From Acetobacteraceae bacterium (lineage in GTDB: Bacteria; Pseudomonadota; Alphaproteobacteria; Acetobacterales; Acetobacteraceae): a stretch of DNA of 64,000 bases. The position numbers were made by a program, and so were the translations under genes. Position 1 is the first letter of the stretch. Each line of letters begins with the position of its first letter. Under the pieces are notes generated by a model. That model worked only from the letters and a program-made list of their open reading frames with translations. It was not told where the DNA came from and did not search any database. The DNA lies in contig PLXO01000336.1 in the NCBI GenBank assembly GCA_003151425.1, positions 1-64,000 on the forward strand, in the 5' to 3' direction. This document shows positions 9,880 to 17,020 of the stretch, piece by piece.

Positions 9880-10674
9880 ATGATGCCGGTCGAATTCGAT
9901 GTCACAGGGAAAGTCGTCTTCATCACGGGGGCCGGACGCGGCATCGGCAAGGGGATTGCCCAGGTGCTGGCTGAGGCCGGCGCCGACATCGCGCTCAATG
10001 CGTTGACGCCGACCTACGTCACGCCGACGGCGGCGGAGATCGCGGCGGTGTCCGGGCGACGCGTCGTTCCCATCGTCGCTGACGTAACGAAACCGGACGA
10101 GGTCCGGCGCGCCGTGGAAGAAATCCTCGCCACGCTCGGGCGCATCGACGTGCTGGTGAACGCGCTGGGCGATTCCATCCGCAAGCCGCTGGTCACGCTT
10201 CCCGGCAAGGCGGACAGCGGCATCGGCGTGTCCGACGACGAGCTTCGGTTCATCATGGACATCAACCTGACCGAGGCGCTGCTCTGCACCCGCGCCGTCG
10301 GCCCGCACATGCTGGCGCGTCGTTCCGGGAAGGTGATCAACATCGCGTCGTGGACCGCGCATCAGGGCGGGCGGGACATGGTGATCTACACGACGGCGAA
10401 GACCGCGCTCGCCGGATTTACCCGGGCGCAGGCGCTGGAATGGGCGCCCTATGGCGTGCGCGTCAACGCCATCGCGCCGGGGCTGTTTCCGGACGTGGTG
10501 ACCGCGGGGGAAGAACGGTTCCAACAGCTTACCCAGCGGGCGGAGCAGACCGTGCCGCTCGGGCGGGCGGGGCAGTTGCGGGAGGTCGGGCTGCTGGCGC
10601 TGTACCTTGCGTCGGATGCGTCGGACTATATGACCGGACAGACGATTTTGCTGGATGGTGGGTTGGGGTTGTAG
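9880..10674 (+). CDS. short-chain dehydrogenase/reductase
   Basis: NAD(P)-dependent oxidoreductase of 264 residues. The cofactor motif is ITGAGRGIGKGIA near the N terminus; the NNAG-like segment is replaced by NALGDS. The catalytic region shows NIASW (Ser) followed by YTTAK (Tyr-x3-Lys). The C-terminal YMTGQTILLDGG is standard for the classical FabG-like group. The start is the first of two adjacent ATGs at 9880, after GGGGAA. The substrate is unknown. It sits between two related amidohydrolase 3' ends, so it may have arrived during that rearrangement. Bases 10675-11041 after it contain nothing identifiable. Confidence 0.88.
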   Translation: MMPVEFDVTGKVVFITGAGRGIGKGIAQVLAEAGADIALNALTPTYVTPTAAEIAAVSGRRVVPIVADVTKPDEVRRAVEEILATLGRIDVLVNALGDSIRKPLVTLPGKADSGIGVSDDELRFIMDINLTEALLCTRAVGPHMLARRSGKVINIASWTAHQGGRDMVIYTTAKTALAGFTRAQALEWAPYGVRVNAIAPGLFPDVVTAGEERFQQLTQRAEQTVPLGRAGQLREVGLLALYLASDASDYMTGQTILLDGGLGL

Positions 10675-11041
10675 CGGGTGGGTATGTGATGCGTGAGAAT
10701 TGTTCCGGATAGGAGTCACGCGGCCGTTGGGTGTCATGGCCTTCGCCCAGGCGTCGCCAGCGGCTCCTGCGCGGAGGATGGGGACGATTTCAACCAAGTC
10801 CCGTTCCGCAGACCGGCCGCGCCCGGAGCTTAGCGGGCTGACTTCTGCTCGGCGATTCGGCCGTGGGTAGAATTGCGGCCCGACTGCGCACCGGCGCAAC
10901 GCCCATCGTACGACGGCCGCAAGGAGACACCGCGCCAAGCGGGCCATCAGCCTGAGGGAACCTCCTTGGGGATGCTTCACGCCACGCCCCCACTGGCTGA
11001 CGAGGCCGACGGTTTGATCGTGCCCGTGACGGCGCAGCGCG

Positions 11042-11410
11042 CTATGGCGCTGGGGCGGGCTCCGGCACCAGGTCCTCGATCCGCAGCCGCAACACCTCGG
11101 CCAGCCGCGCATAGAGCGTGACGTCGCCGGTCCGCTTGCCCGCCTCGAGCTGGGCCAGGTAAGGCTGTGAAATGTCGAGCGCGGTCGCGAGCTGCGCCTG
11201 CGTCATGCCGCGGCGCTTTCGCCAGTAGGCCAGCGGCGTCGGCGCGGCGAGATATTCGCCGAGTTCCGCCTCGGTCAGCGTATCCGCCCCAGCCGCGACC
11301 TCGCGCATCGCCGCGGCATGATCACGGGCGTCCAGCAAATCCTGGTAATCCTGTCGGCTCAACACCACGAGCTCGTCGCCGCTCGGTGAAACGATTGTCT
11401 GAACGCCCAT
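11042..11410 (-). CDS. HTH antitoxin, XRE/HigA-like
   Basis: A 122-residue DNA-binding protein with a helix-turn-helix near residues 69-93 (MTQAQLATALDISQPYLAQ). The N-terminal segment begins VQTIVSPSGDELVVLSRQDY and may contact the toxin. It lies 12 bases after the toxin gene on the same strand, with GGAG before the ATG. Toxin-first order is typical of HigBA-type systems, where the antitoxin also represses the operon. The assignment rests on the HTH and the partner. Confidence 0.85.
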   Translation of the reverse strand: MGVQTIVSPSGDELVVLSRQDYQDLLDARDHAAAMREVAAGADTLTEAELGEYLAAPTPLAYWRKRRGMTQAQLATALDISQPYLAQLEAGKRTGDVTLYARLAEVLRLRIEDLVPEPAPAP

Positions 11411-11422
11411 TCCAGTCTCCGC

Positions 11423-11671
11423 TCAGTCGTAGGCCGATCCTCTCGGCCGCACCTTGGTAGCCGTGATCATCTCGGGTGTCTCCTCGAAGATCGCCCGGAA
11501 GTCACCGATACGCATGCGCAGCGAGGTCGCGCCAACCAGTTGCGTCACGTTGTTGGCGTGGGCCGCCGGATTGGCAGCGTAGTCGCGGACTGCCTTGCGC
11601 ACGCGGTTCGCGACATTGCCGTGCCGCCTGAGGTCTCTCGCTGCTTCCTTCGTGTAACGGACGGCCTTCAC
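11423..11671 (-). CDS. RelE/ParE/HigB-family toxin
   Basis: An 82-residue basic protein, MKAVRYTKEAARDLRRHG at the N terminus and LRMRIGDFRAIFEE in the middle, which is the usual core of the RelE/ParE fold (R-x-R-x-G-D-x-R). Members cleave mRNA at the ribosome or poison gyrase; which applies cannot be read here. It is the first gene of a two-gene operon with the HTH antitoxin. The intergenic stretch 11672-11925 has only a weak short frame. Confidence 0.85.
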   Translation of the reverse strand: MKAVRYTKEAARDLRRHGNVANRVRKAVRDYAANPAAHANNVTQLVGATSLRMRIGDFRAIFEETPEMITATKVRPRGSAYD

Positions 11672-11925
11672 GACGCCAATATAGCGGATCGCTATATGCG
11701 ATGCAAAGCCTGTTTGTCACGAACCGCGGAAATCGTCCGGAAGGTGGCATCGGAGTTGAAGTCGCGTGACCAGTCCGCGGTTGCTTGCGCGAGATCGGCA
11801 TAAATCGGGCCATAGGTTGGGCCCGGGTAGTTAAGGGTCAGACCGAAGGTGCCGGTGGTCGGCTGCTCTTGTCCGTCGCGCGACGCTGCGGGCGGAACTC
11901 TCTCGCCACAGCCTGCCACGCCCGC

Positions 11926-13008
11926 TCAACCCCCAATCCCCAGCAGCCGCGCCGCCGTCCCGCCAAGGATCGCGATCCGTTCATCGTCGCTCAATCCCGG
12001 CGTGCCGAGTACGAGATCGACCTCGGTGCTGGTCCACGGGAACGGGTAGTCGGTCCCGATCATGATCTGGCCAGGGCCGGTTTCCGCGATCAGATGGCGC
12101 AACGCCTCGGGCGTGAACACGATCGTGTCGAAATAGAGCTGCCCGTCCCGCAGATACGCGGTCGGATCCTTCTTCGGCAGTGGGCCGACCCGGTCGGGGA
12201 AGCACCGGATCACCGCGTCGGACCGGTTGGCGTAGGACGGCAGGAAGCCGCCGCCATGCGCGGCACAGATCTTGAGCCCAGGAAAGCGGTCGAGGGTGCC
12301 TTCGAAGATCAGGTGCGACAGCGCAATGGTGGTTTCCAGCGGATTGCCGATCGTGTTGGTCAACAACCCGCTGCCGCCCAGCCGGCCGCTCGGTTCCAGT
12401 TCGCGCGTGCCGAATGGGTGCATGAAGACAAGAACGCCGAGCTCCTCGCACTTGGCCCAGAACGGATGGAATTTGGGATTGGCCAGTTCCTCGCCGGCGA
12501 CGCTGCCGCCGACGCCGACGCCGCGGAAGCCGAGTTTCTTGACCGCGTATTCAACTTGTTCCGCGGCGAGATCGGGATGCTGCAAGGAAGCGGTCGCGAA
12601 GGCGACGAAGCGGTCGGGGTTGGCGGCGCAGAATTCCACCAGCGTTTCGTTCTGGATTTTTATCAGTTGCGCCGCGACATCGCGCTCGGCGCGGTACCAG
12701 TACGGGTTGATGCTGAGTGCCTCAACGTCGATGCCTTGCGCGTCCATCGCCGCGATGCGCGTGCTGGTGTCGGCCATCAGCAGGCCCGGCGCTTCGAGCG
12801 GATGGTTGATCAGCGCCGCGGCCGGCGGGACGATGCAGTGGGCGTGCACATCGACGGTCTTGATCCGCTTGCCGTTGACCACGACCTCGCGGCGGCGTCC
12901 GTGCGCATGCGGGTGCGCGCCCGGCGCTGGCGCCGCGGTCGTCATCGCGCAGCCGACGAATGCGATGCTGGCCAGAGCGCTGGTGAGCAGATCCCCAGGT
13001 ATTGGCAT
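11926..13008 (-). CDS. amidohydrolase 2 family protein with export-like N terminus
   Basis: A 360-residue metal-dependent hydrolase/decarboxylase. Metal positions are intact: VDVHAHCIVP (H-x-H), FMHPFG, CAAHGGGFLP and GTDYPFPW. The start at 13008 has an excellent GGAGGGG upstream. The first 35 residues include a hydrophobic stretch (LASIAFVGCAMTTAAPAPG) that may act as a signal or lipoprotein leader, unusual in a family that is normally cytoplasmic. A His-rich segment (AHPHAHGRRR) follows. A second, mostly deleted copy of its 3' end is at 9692-9795. The substrate is unknown. Confidence 0.85.
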   Translation of the reverse strand: MPIPGDLLTSALASIAFVGCAMTTAAPAPGAHPHAHGRRREVVVNGKRIKTVDVHAHCIVPPAAALINHPLEAPGLLMADTSTRIAAMDAQGIDVEALSINPYWYRAERDVAAQLIKIQNETLVEFCAANPDRFVAFATASLQHPDLAAEQVEYAVKKLGFRGVGVGGSVAGEELANPKFHPFWAKCEELGVLVFMHPFGTRELEPSGRLGGSGLLTNTIGNPLETTIALSHLIFEGTLDRFPGLKICAAHGGGFLPSYANRSDAVIRCFPDRVGPLPKKDPTAYLRDGQLYFDTIVFTPEALRHLIAETGPGQIMIGTDYPFPWTSTEVDLVLGTPGLSDDERIAILGGTAARLLGIGG

Positions 13009-13169
13009 TTTCGTCCCCTCCTTCGTGTTTCGGCGGTCAGTTCGCGATGCTACCATAGCGTGATCGCGGCATGGGACCCGGTGCTCGACCGGTTTCCTGC
13101 GCTTCTTCGGAAGCTGAACCGCGCTGCGGCGGGGTTGACGCGGCGCGGCCCCGTCCGCACATCGGCGCA

Positions 13170-13616
13170 ATGTCCGATGCCTTCGTCACGCCCGAGGAAC
13201 CCTCCGCCGCCGAAGCCATCGCCGCGATCGGTGACGAGCTTGGCGTGTTCGACGACTGGATGGATCGCTATCAGTTCATCATCGAGCTGGGCCGCAAGCT
13301 GCCGCCGTTCCCGGACGCCTGGATGAACGACGCGCATCGCGTGCCCGGCTGCCAGAGCAAGGTGTGGATGGAGGCGGTGCTGCGCGACGGCCGGCTGTAC
13401 CTGGGCGGCCTGTCGGACGCGGCGATCGTCTCCGGCCTGATCGCGTTGCTGCTGCGGGTCTATTCCGGGCGGGCACCGGACGAGATCGTTGCCACCGATC
13501 CGGTGTTCCTGAAGGACCTCGGGCTGCTGGAGGCGCTGTCCACCAACCGCGGCAACGGCATCGCCGCGATGGCGCGCAAGATTCGCGAGCTGGCGGCGCA
13601 CCAGCAGGCGGCGTGA
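13170..13616 (+). CDS. sufE: SufE family sulfur acceptor
   Basis: A 148-residue cytoplasmic protein that takes sulfur from the cysteine desulfurase SufS for Fe-S cluster assembly. The acceptor cysteine is C61 in RVPGCQSKVW; the helical C-terminal part (GLIALLLRVYSG) is typical. The start at 13170 gives MSDAFVTPEE; no strong ribosome-binding site is visible. No suf genes adjoin it, which is common for stand-alone sufE in alphaproteobacteria. Its stop codon directly abuts the stop of the convergent VapC-type gene. Confidence 0.9.
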   Translation: MSDAFVTPEEPSAAEAIAAIGDELGVFDDWMDRYQFIIELGRKLPPFPDAWMNDAHRVPGCQSKVWMEAVLRDGRLYLGGLSDAAIVSGLIALLLRVYSGRAPDEIVATDPVFLKDLGLLEALSTNRGNGIAAMARKIRELAAHQQAA

Positions 13617-14006
13617 TCAGCGAATCAGCTCGACCCGCACCTCCGCTTGCTCCGCAATTGCCTGCCAGGCGCGATCGGCCGTCAGCGCCGGCACGTCGAG
13701 CCGGCGCGCCAGGGCGAGGCAGGCGCGGTCGGCGAGCGACAGTCCGGCGGCCCGTGTCACCGGCAGCAGGATGCCGACTTGGTAAGCAAACTCATGGTCG
13801 AAGGGCACAAGCGACACCGGCAGCGGGTCCAATATCGCACGGATCTCGGCGTCGCGGCCACCATTGCGGGAATAGTGCCCCACGACCTCCGCGAAATTGA
13901 CCGTGGTCATCGCCGAGTCCGTCAGCGCCTGACCGACGCGAGCGCCGCCGGGCTCTCCCAGCAGCAACGCGAGGAGCGCCGACGCGTCGAGCACAAAGCC
14001 CGTCAC
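13617..14006 (-). CDS. vapC: PIN-domain toxin, VapC family
   Basis: A 129-residue PIN ribonuclease. The acidic active-site set is present: FVLDASALLALL (D7), NFAEVVG, LSLADRACLAL and LTADRAW. Such toxins cut tRNA or rRNA when released from the antitoxin. Its start overlaps the antitoxin stop by four bases (ATGA), and its stop touches the stop of sufE on the other strand with no gap. Confidence 0.92.
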   Translation of the reverse strand: MTGFVLDASALLALLLGEPGGARVGQALTDSAMTTVNFAEVVGHYSRNGGRDAEIRAILDPLPVSLVPFDHEFAYQVGILLPVTRAAGLSLADRACLALARRLDVPALTADRAWQAIAEQAEVRVELIR

Positions 14007-14254
14007 TCCCGCTCTGCCTCGCGCTTTCGCTCATCGAGAAACGCCTGCACGCTGCCCTCCGGACGATCGCCGAGGATGCGGCGGGAGAGTTCTTGCGCGC
14101 GCGCGATCACGGCGTCGACGGTACGGATGCGGATTTCATCGCCCGCCAGTTCCACCACGACGTCACCGCCGTCATGCAGGCCGACCGCCTTGCGGAATTC
14201 CGCCGGCAGGCTGATACGCCCCGATGTCGACACCCGCCCATGGATCGCATTCAT
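14003..14254 (-). CDS. vapB: AbrB/SpoVT-fold antitoxin, VapB family
   Basis: An 83-residue protein whose first 45 residues form a swapped-hairpin DNA-binding domain (GRVSTSGRISLPAEFRKAVG, then GDEIRIRTVD). The charged helical C terminus (FLDERKREAERE) would bind the toxin. AGGAG lies about eight bases upstream. It begins the VapBC operon, 35 bases from the divergent MFS gene, with a short palindrome between. Confidence 0.88.
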   Translation of the reverse strand: MNAIHGRVSTSGRISLPAEFRKAVGLHDGGDVVVELAGDEIRIRTVDAVIARAQELSRRILGDRPEGSVQAFLDERKREAERE

Positions 14255-14273
14255 GGCGCAAACTCCTGTTAGG

Positions 14274-14293
14274 CCATAACTGCGATATTATGG
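14274..14293. promoter_or_regulatory. inverted repeat between vapB and the MFS gene
   Basis: CCATAA (14274-14279) and TTATGG (14288-14293) form a perfect six-base inverted repeat with eight bases between. It spans the MFS start codon and lies 20-39 bases upstream of vapB. VapBC complexes usually bind such palindromes to repress their own operon, so this is a candidate operator. The evidence is position and symmetry only. Confidence 0.3.
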
Positions 14294-15450
14294 TGTCTAT
14301 ACCCTTCAAGACAACCGATCTTTCGCCCGGCGCGCGTGTGGGGCTGTTCTTCGCTGCACTCTTCGCCGCCGCCGCCGTCAACACCGCCTTCCTGCCGCTG
14401 TGGTTCGCCGATCGCGGGATCGGCCCCGGCGCGATCGGCCAGATCCTCGGCGCGGCGTCCTTGCTGCGGGTCATCACCGGCCCCGTCTGGGGCACGCTCG
14501 CGGATCGGATCGGGCGGCGACGCCCGGTGCTGCTGGGGGCCGCAGTCGTCGCCACGTTTACCAGCCTGCTCTATTTGGCACTGCGCGACTTCCTGCCTTT
14601 GCTGCTGCTGTCGGTATTCCAGGCCTCGGCGTCCTCCGCGCTCAACCCGCTGGTCGACTCGCTGGCGCTGGCGCTGGCGCGGGACCGGCGGCTGGAGTAC
14701 GGGCCGGTGCGCGCCGTCGGCTCCGTCGCCTTCATGGTCGCCACCGCCGCGACGGGATGGCTGCTGACGCGCACGGGGACCTGGGTCGTCCCCGCACTGC
14801 TGGCACTGGCCTATGGCGGCTGTGGCGCGTTCGCGACCGCGTTGCCGGAGGCGACGACGCGGCCGATGGCGGCGCACCCGCTCGCCGGGCTGCGCCTGCT
14901 GGGGCACCGTCCGTTCCGCCTGATCGTGCTGGCCAGCGCGCTGATCCAGGGTGCGCACGCCGCCTATTACGGCTTCGCACCGCTGTTCTGGCGCAGCCAG
15001 GGGTTCAGCGACAGCACGATCGGCCTGCTGATCGCCGAGGGCATCATCGCCGAGGTCGCCCTGTTCGCGTGGGGCCGCCGGCTGGTGGAGCGGCTGGGTC
15101 CGGCGGGCCTGACCGCCTGCGCCGCCGCGGCGTCGCTGCTGCGCTGGGGTGTGACCGCCGCCGCGCCGCCACTGCCCATGCTGGCCGGCGTCCAGTTGCT
15201 GCATGCCGCCACCTTCGCCATGCAGCACCTCTCGGCGATGCTGGTGCTCAGCCGCGCAATCCCGCCCGAACGGGCCGCCACCGCACAGGCGCTGCATTCG
15301 GCGTTGGGGATGGGCGCGCCGACCGGATTGATGATGCTGATCTCCGGCTGGGTTTACGCGCGCTGGGGCGGCCTGGTGTTCCTGATCATGGCCGCCCTGG
15401 GCGCGGCCGCGCTGCCGATCGCATTCAAGCTGCGGCGGGTCCTGGCGTGA
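14290..15450 (+). CDS. MFS transporter, 3-phenylpropionate/nucleoside-permease-like
   Basis: An inner-membrane carrier of 386 residues with about 12 hydrophobic segments. The loop after helix 2 carries GTLADRIGRRRPVLL, the major-facilitator signature. The overall layout matches the MFS_1-like group that includes HcaT, inferred to import small organic acids by proton symport. The start at 14290 gives MVSIPFKTTD, with no obvious ribosome-binding site. It may be co-regulated with divergent vapBC through shared upstream DNA. Confidence 0.85.
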   Translation: MVSIPFKTTDLSPGARVGLFFAALFAAAAVNTAFLPLWFADRGIGPGAIGQILGAASLLRVITGPVWGTLADRIGRRRPVLLGAAVVATFTSLLYLALRDFLPLLLLSVFQASASSALNPLVDSLALALARDRRLEYGPVRAVGSVAFMVATAATGWLLTRTGTWVVPALLALAYGGCGAFATALPEATTRPMAAHPLAGLRLLGHRPFRLIVLASALIQGAHAAYYGFAPLFWRSQGFSDSTIGLLIAEGIIAEVALFAWGRRLVERLGPAGLTACAAAASLLRWGVTAAAPPLPMLAGVQLLHAATFAMQHLSAMLVLSRAIPPERAATAQALHSALGMGAPTGLMMLISGWVYARWGGLVFLIMAALGAAALPIAFKLRRVLA

Positions 15451-15600
15451 TCGCCTGTGGCGCGCCAATGGATAATATCAGGCGGATGGTTCCCGCGCCC
15501 GAAGATCGGGCGGTGGGCCGGGTGCGGATATTCACACCGGATTGGTGCGCACGTTAGAATGCTGACGCGGCCAAGATGATTCCTTGCGGCGGAATTCCTG

Positions 15601-15668
15601 CAGACCGTGTGAAAACTCTCACGGTATGTCGTTTTGATACCGGATTTATCGCGTTTTCACACGGTCTG
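15601..15668. repeat. miniature inverted-repeat element (16-bp perfect arms)
   Basis: CAGACCGTGTGAAAAC (15601-15616) is perfectly repeated in inverted orientation at 15653-15668, with 36 bases between. The element is 68 bases long. Perfect long arms with a non-coding centre are typical of MITEs or a solo remnant of an insertion sequence. No flanking target duplication is evident. An inner GTGTGA/TCTCAC partial symmetry also exists in the left arm. Confidence 0.65.
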
Positions 15669-15852
15669 TTTGATTTATGCAACATGGCAAACCTGCTCCA
15701 CCACCATCAGCAACCGCGGCACCTCCTTGCGCACGGCCGCCCAGAGCCGTTCCCGCCGCCCGAAAATCACCATGCGCGACGACATCCCGCAGCCCGGCGA
15801 ACCCGCGCCCGGCGCCCCACGCAAGGGAGCAATGCGCTCGCGCCACGCCCCA

Positions 15853-15866
15853 TTGATCCAGGTCAA
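15853..15866. promoter_or_regulatory. FNR/FixK-type operator upstream of the oxidoreductase operon
   Basis: TTGAT-CCAG-GTCAA differs from the palindromic FNR/FixK consensus TTGAT-N4-ATCAA at one base. Its centre is about 100 bases before the first ATG of the flavin reductase gene. Activators of this family usually bind 41.5 bases before transcription start, which would place the start near 15901. This supports induction under low oxygen. Confidence 0.7.
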
Positions 15867-15959
15867 TGCCCCGCCACGCGGTTGAGGTGTTGGTGCGGTC
15901 AACAACCGGTTGGTTGGCACGCGGCACTCATCGCCGTGCGGCAGGAGGGCCGTCTAACT

Positions 15960-16841
15960 ATGAACGACGTCCAAGACGGCTACGGGTTCGAAATCGTCCG
16001 GCGACAGGATTTCTCCGACGTTACCTACCTGCTTGAAGTCCGCCATCCCCTGATGGCAAAGGCCGCGCAGCCCGGTCAGTTCGTCATCGTCATGTCCGGC
16101 GAGCATGGCGAACGCATCCCCCTGACCATCGCTGATTTCGATCGCACCGCCGGCACCGTCACGCTGGTGATACAAGCGGTCGGCAAGACCACGCGGGAGA
16201 TGCAGCAGACCTGCCAGGCCGGCACGCACCTGCATGCGCTGGTCGGCCCGATGGGCATCCCCACCCATATCGGCGCCGCACGCAAGGTGGTCTGCGTCGG
16301 CGGCGGCCTGGGCGTCGCCCCGATCTATCCGCAGGCGCGCGCCTTCAAGCAAGGTGGCGCCTACGTCATCGGCATCCTCGGCTTCCGCAACAAGGACCTC
16401 ATCTTCTGGGAAGACAAATTCCGCGCCTGCTGCGACGAGGTCATCCTGTGCACCGATGACGGGTCCGCCGGGTTGAAGGGCTTCGTCAGCGACGGCATCA
16501 AGCAGGCCCTCGCCGCCCACACCGACATCGACGAGGTGGTGGCGATCGGCCCGCCGGTGATGATGAAGGCCTGTGTGGAAACCACGCGCCCGCTCGGCAT
16601 CAAGACCATGGTGAGCCTCAACCCGATCATGGTCGACGGCACCGGCATGTGCGGCGGCTGCCGCGTGAAACTCGGCGACCAGGTGAAGTTCGCCTGCGTC
16701 GACGGGCCGGATTTCGACGGCCACCTGGTCGACTTCGACGACATGATGCGTCGCCTGCGCCGCTACGCCGAGGCGGAAAAGGCGGCCACCGCGCGCTGGT
16801 CGGATAGCTGCCGCATGGCGACCCTGCAGGCGGCGTTGTGA
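15960..16841 (+). CDS. FAD/[2Fe-2S] NAD(P)H reductase subunit (NfnA/SudB-like)
   Basis: A 293-residue flavoprotein of the ferredoxin-NADP reductase superfamily, resembling the small subunit of NADH-dependent ferredoxin:NADP oxidoreductase and sulfide dehydrogenase. The FAD-binding barrel includes GERIPLTIADFD; the nucleotide-binding half begins KVVCVGGGLGVAPIYPQ. The C-terminal cysteines in GTGMCGGCRVKLG and VKFACVDGPDFDG form a [2Fe-2S] site. The ATG at 15960 follows GGAGGG. It is the first gene after the FNR-type box and precedes its partner large subunit in the same direction. In the family it exchanges electrons between NAD(P)H and the partner flavoprotein. Confidence 0.87.
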   Translation: MNDVQDGYGFEIVRRQDFSDVTYLLEVRHPLMAKAAQPGQFVIVMSGEHGERIPLTIADFDRTAGTVTLVIQAVGKTTREMQQTCQAGTHLHALVGPMGIPTHIGAARKVVCVGGGLGVAPIYPQARAFKQGGAYVIGILGFRNKDLIFWEDKFRACCDEVILCTDDGSAGLKGFVSDGIKQALAAHTDIDEVVAIGPPVMMKACVETTRPLGIKTMVSLNPIMVDGTGMCGGCRVKLGDQVKFACVDGPDFDGHLVDFDDMMRRLRRYAEAEKAATARWSDSCRMATLQAAL

Positions 16842-16908
16842 CCCGGCATGGCCGATCGGCGGAAAGAACGAAGCATGGCAGGCACCGACACCCCCTCCAC
16901 GTCATGAC

Positions 16909-16933
16909 CGTCCCCGGGCTGGACCCGGGGACG
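16909..16933. repeat. 10-bp perfect hairpin, REP-type
   Basis: CGTCCCCGGG (16909-16918) and CCCGGGGACG (16924-16933) are perfect inverted repeats around a five-base loop. Such palindromes are widespread intergenic repeats in alphaproteobacteria. There is no T-tract, so it is not a standard terminator. It lies in the gap between the two flavoprotein genes and could modulate transcript stability. Confidence 0.5.
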
Positions 16934-17020
16934 ATCGTGACGTGGGCGGATGACAGTGCCGGCTATGCGTTGATTGCTTCGGACAAACGAATTGCAATTG
17001 TACTGCCCTGGTGAACAGTA

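Larger units (their letters stand above)
15451..15959. other. 509-base regulatory region before the 2-oxoacid oxidoreductase operon
   Basis: The region holds a miniature inverted-repeat element at 15601-15668 and an FNR/FixK-type box at 15853-15866, listed separately. A minus-strand frame at 15675-15920 contains the segment IFGRRERLWAAVRKEVPRLL, which looks protein-like but matches no family I recognise; its plausible starts lack a good ribosome-binding site, so I do not call it. Confidence 0.5.

Noticed and set aside
11692-11919. 75-codon minus-strand frame between the toxin gene and the amidohydrolase
   Set aside because: The segment TFGLTLNYPGPTYGPIYADL looks somewhat protein-like, but no family, ribosome-binding site or partner supports it.
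16909-16933. Transcription terminator between the two flavoprotein genes
   Set aside because: The hairpin is strong but has no T-tract, and the genes look functionally linked; a REP-type repeat is more likely.
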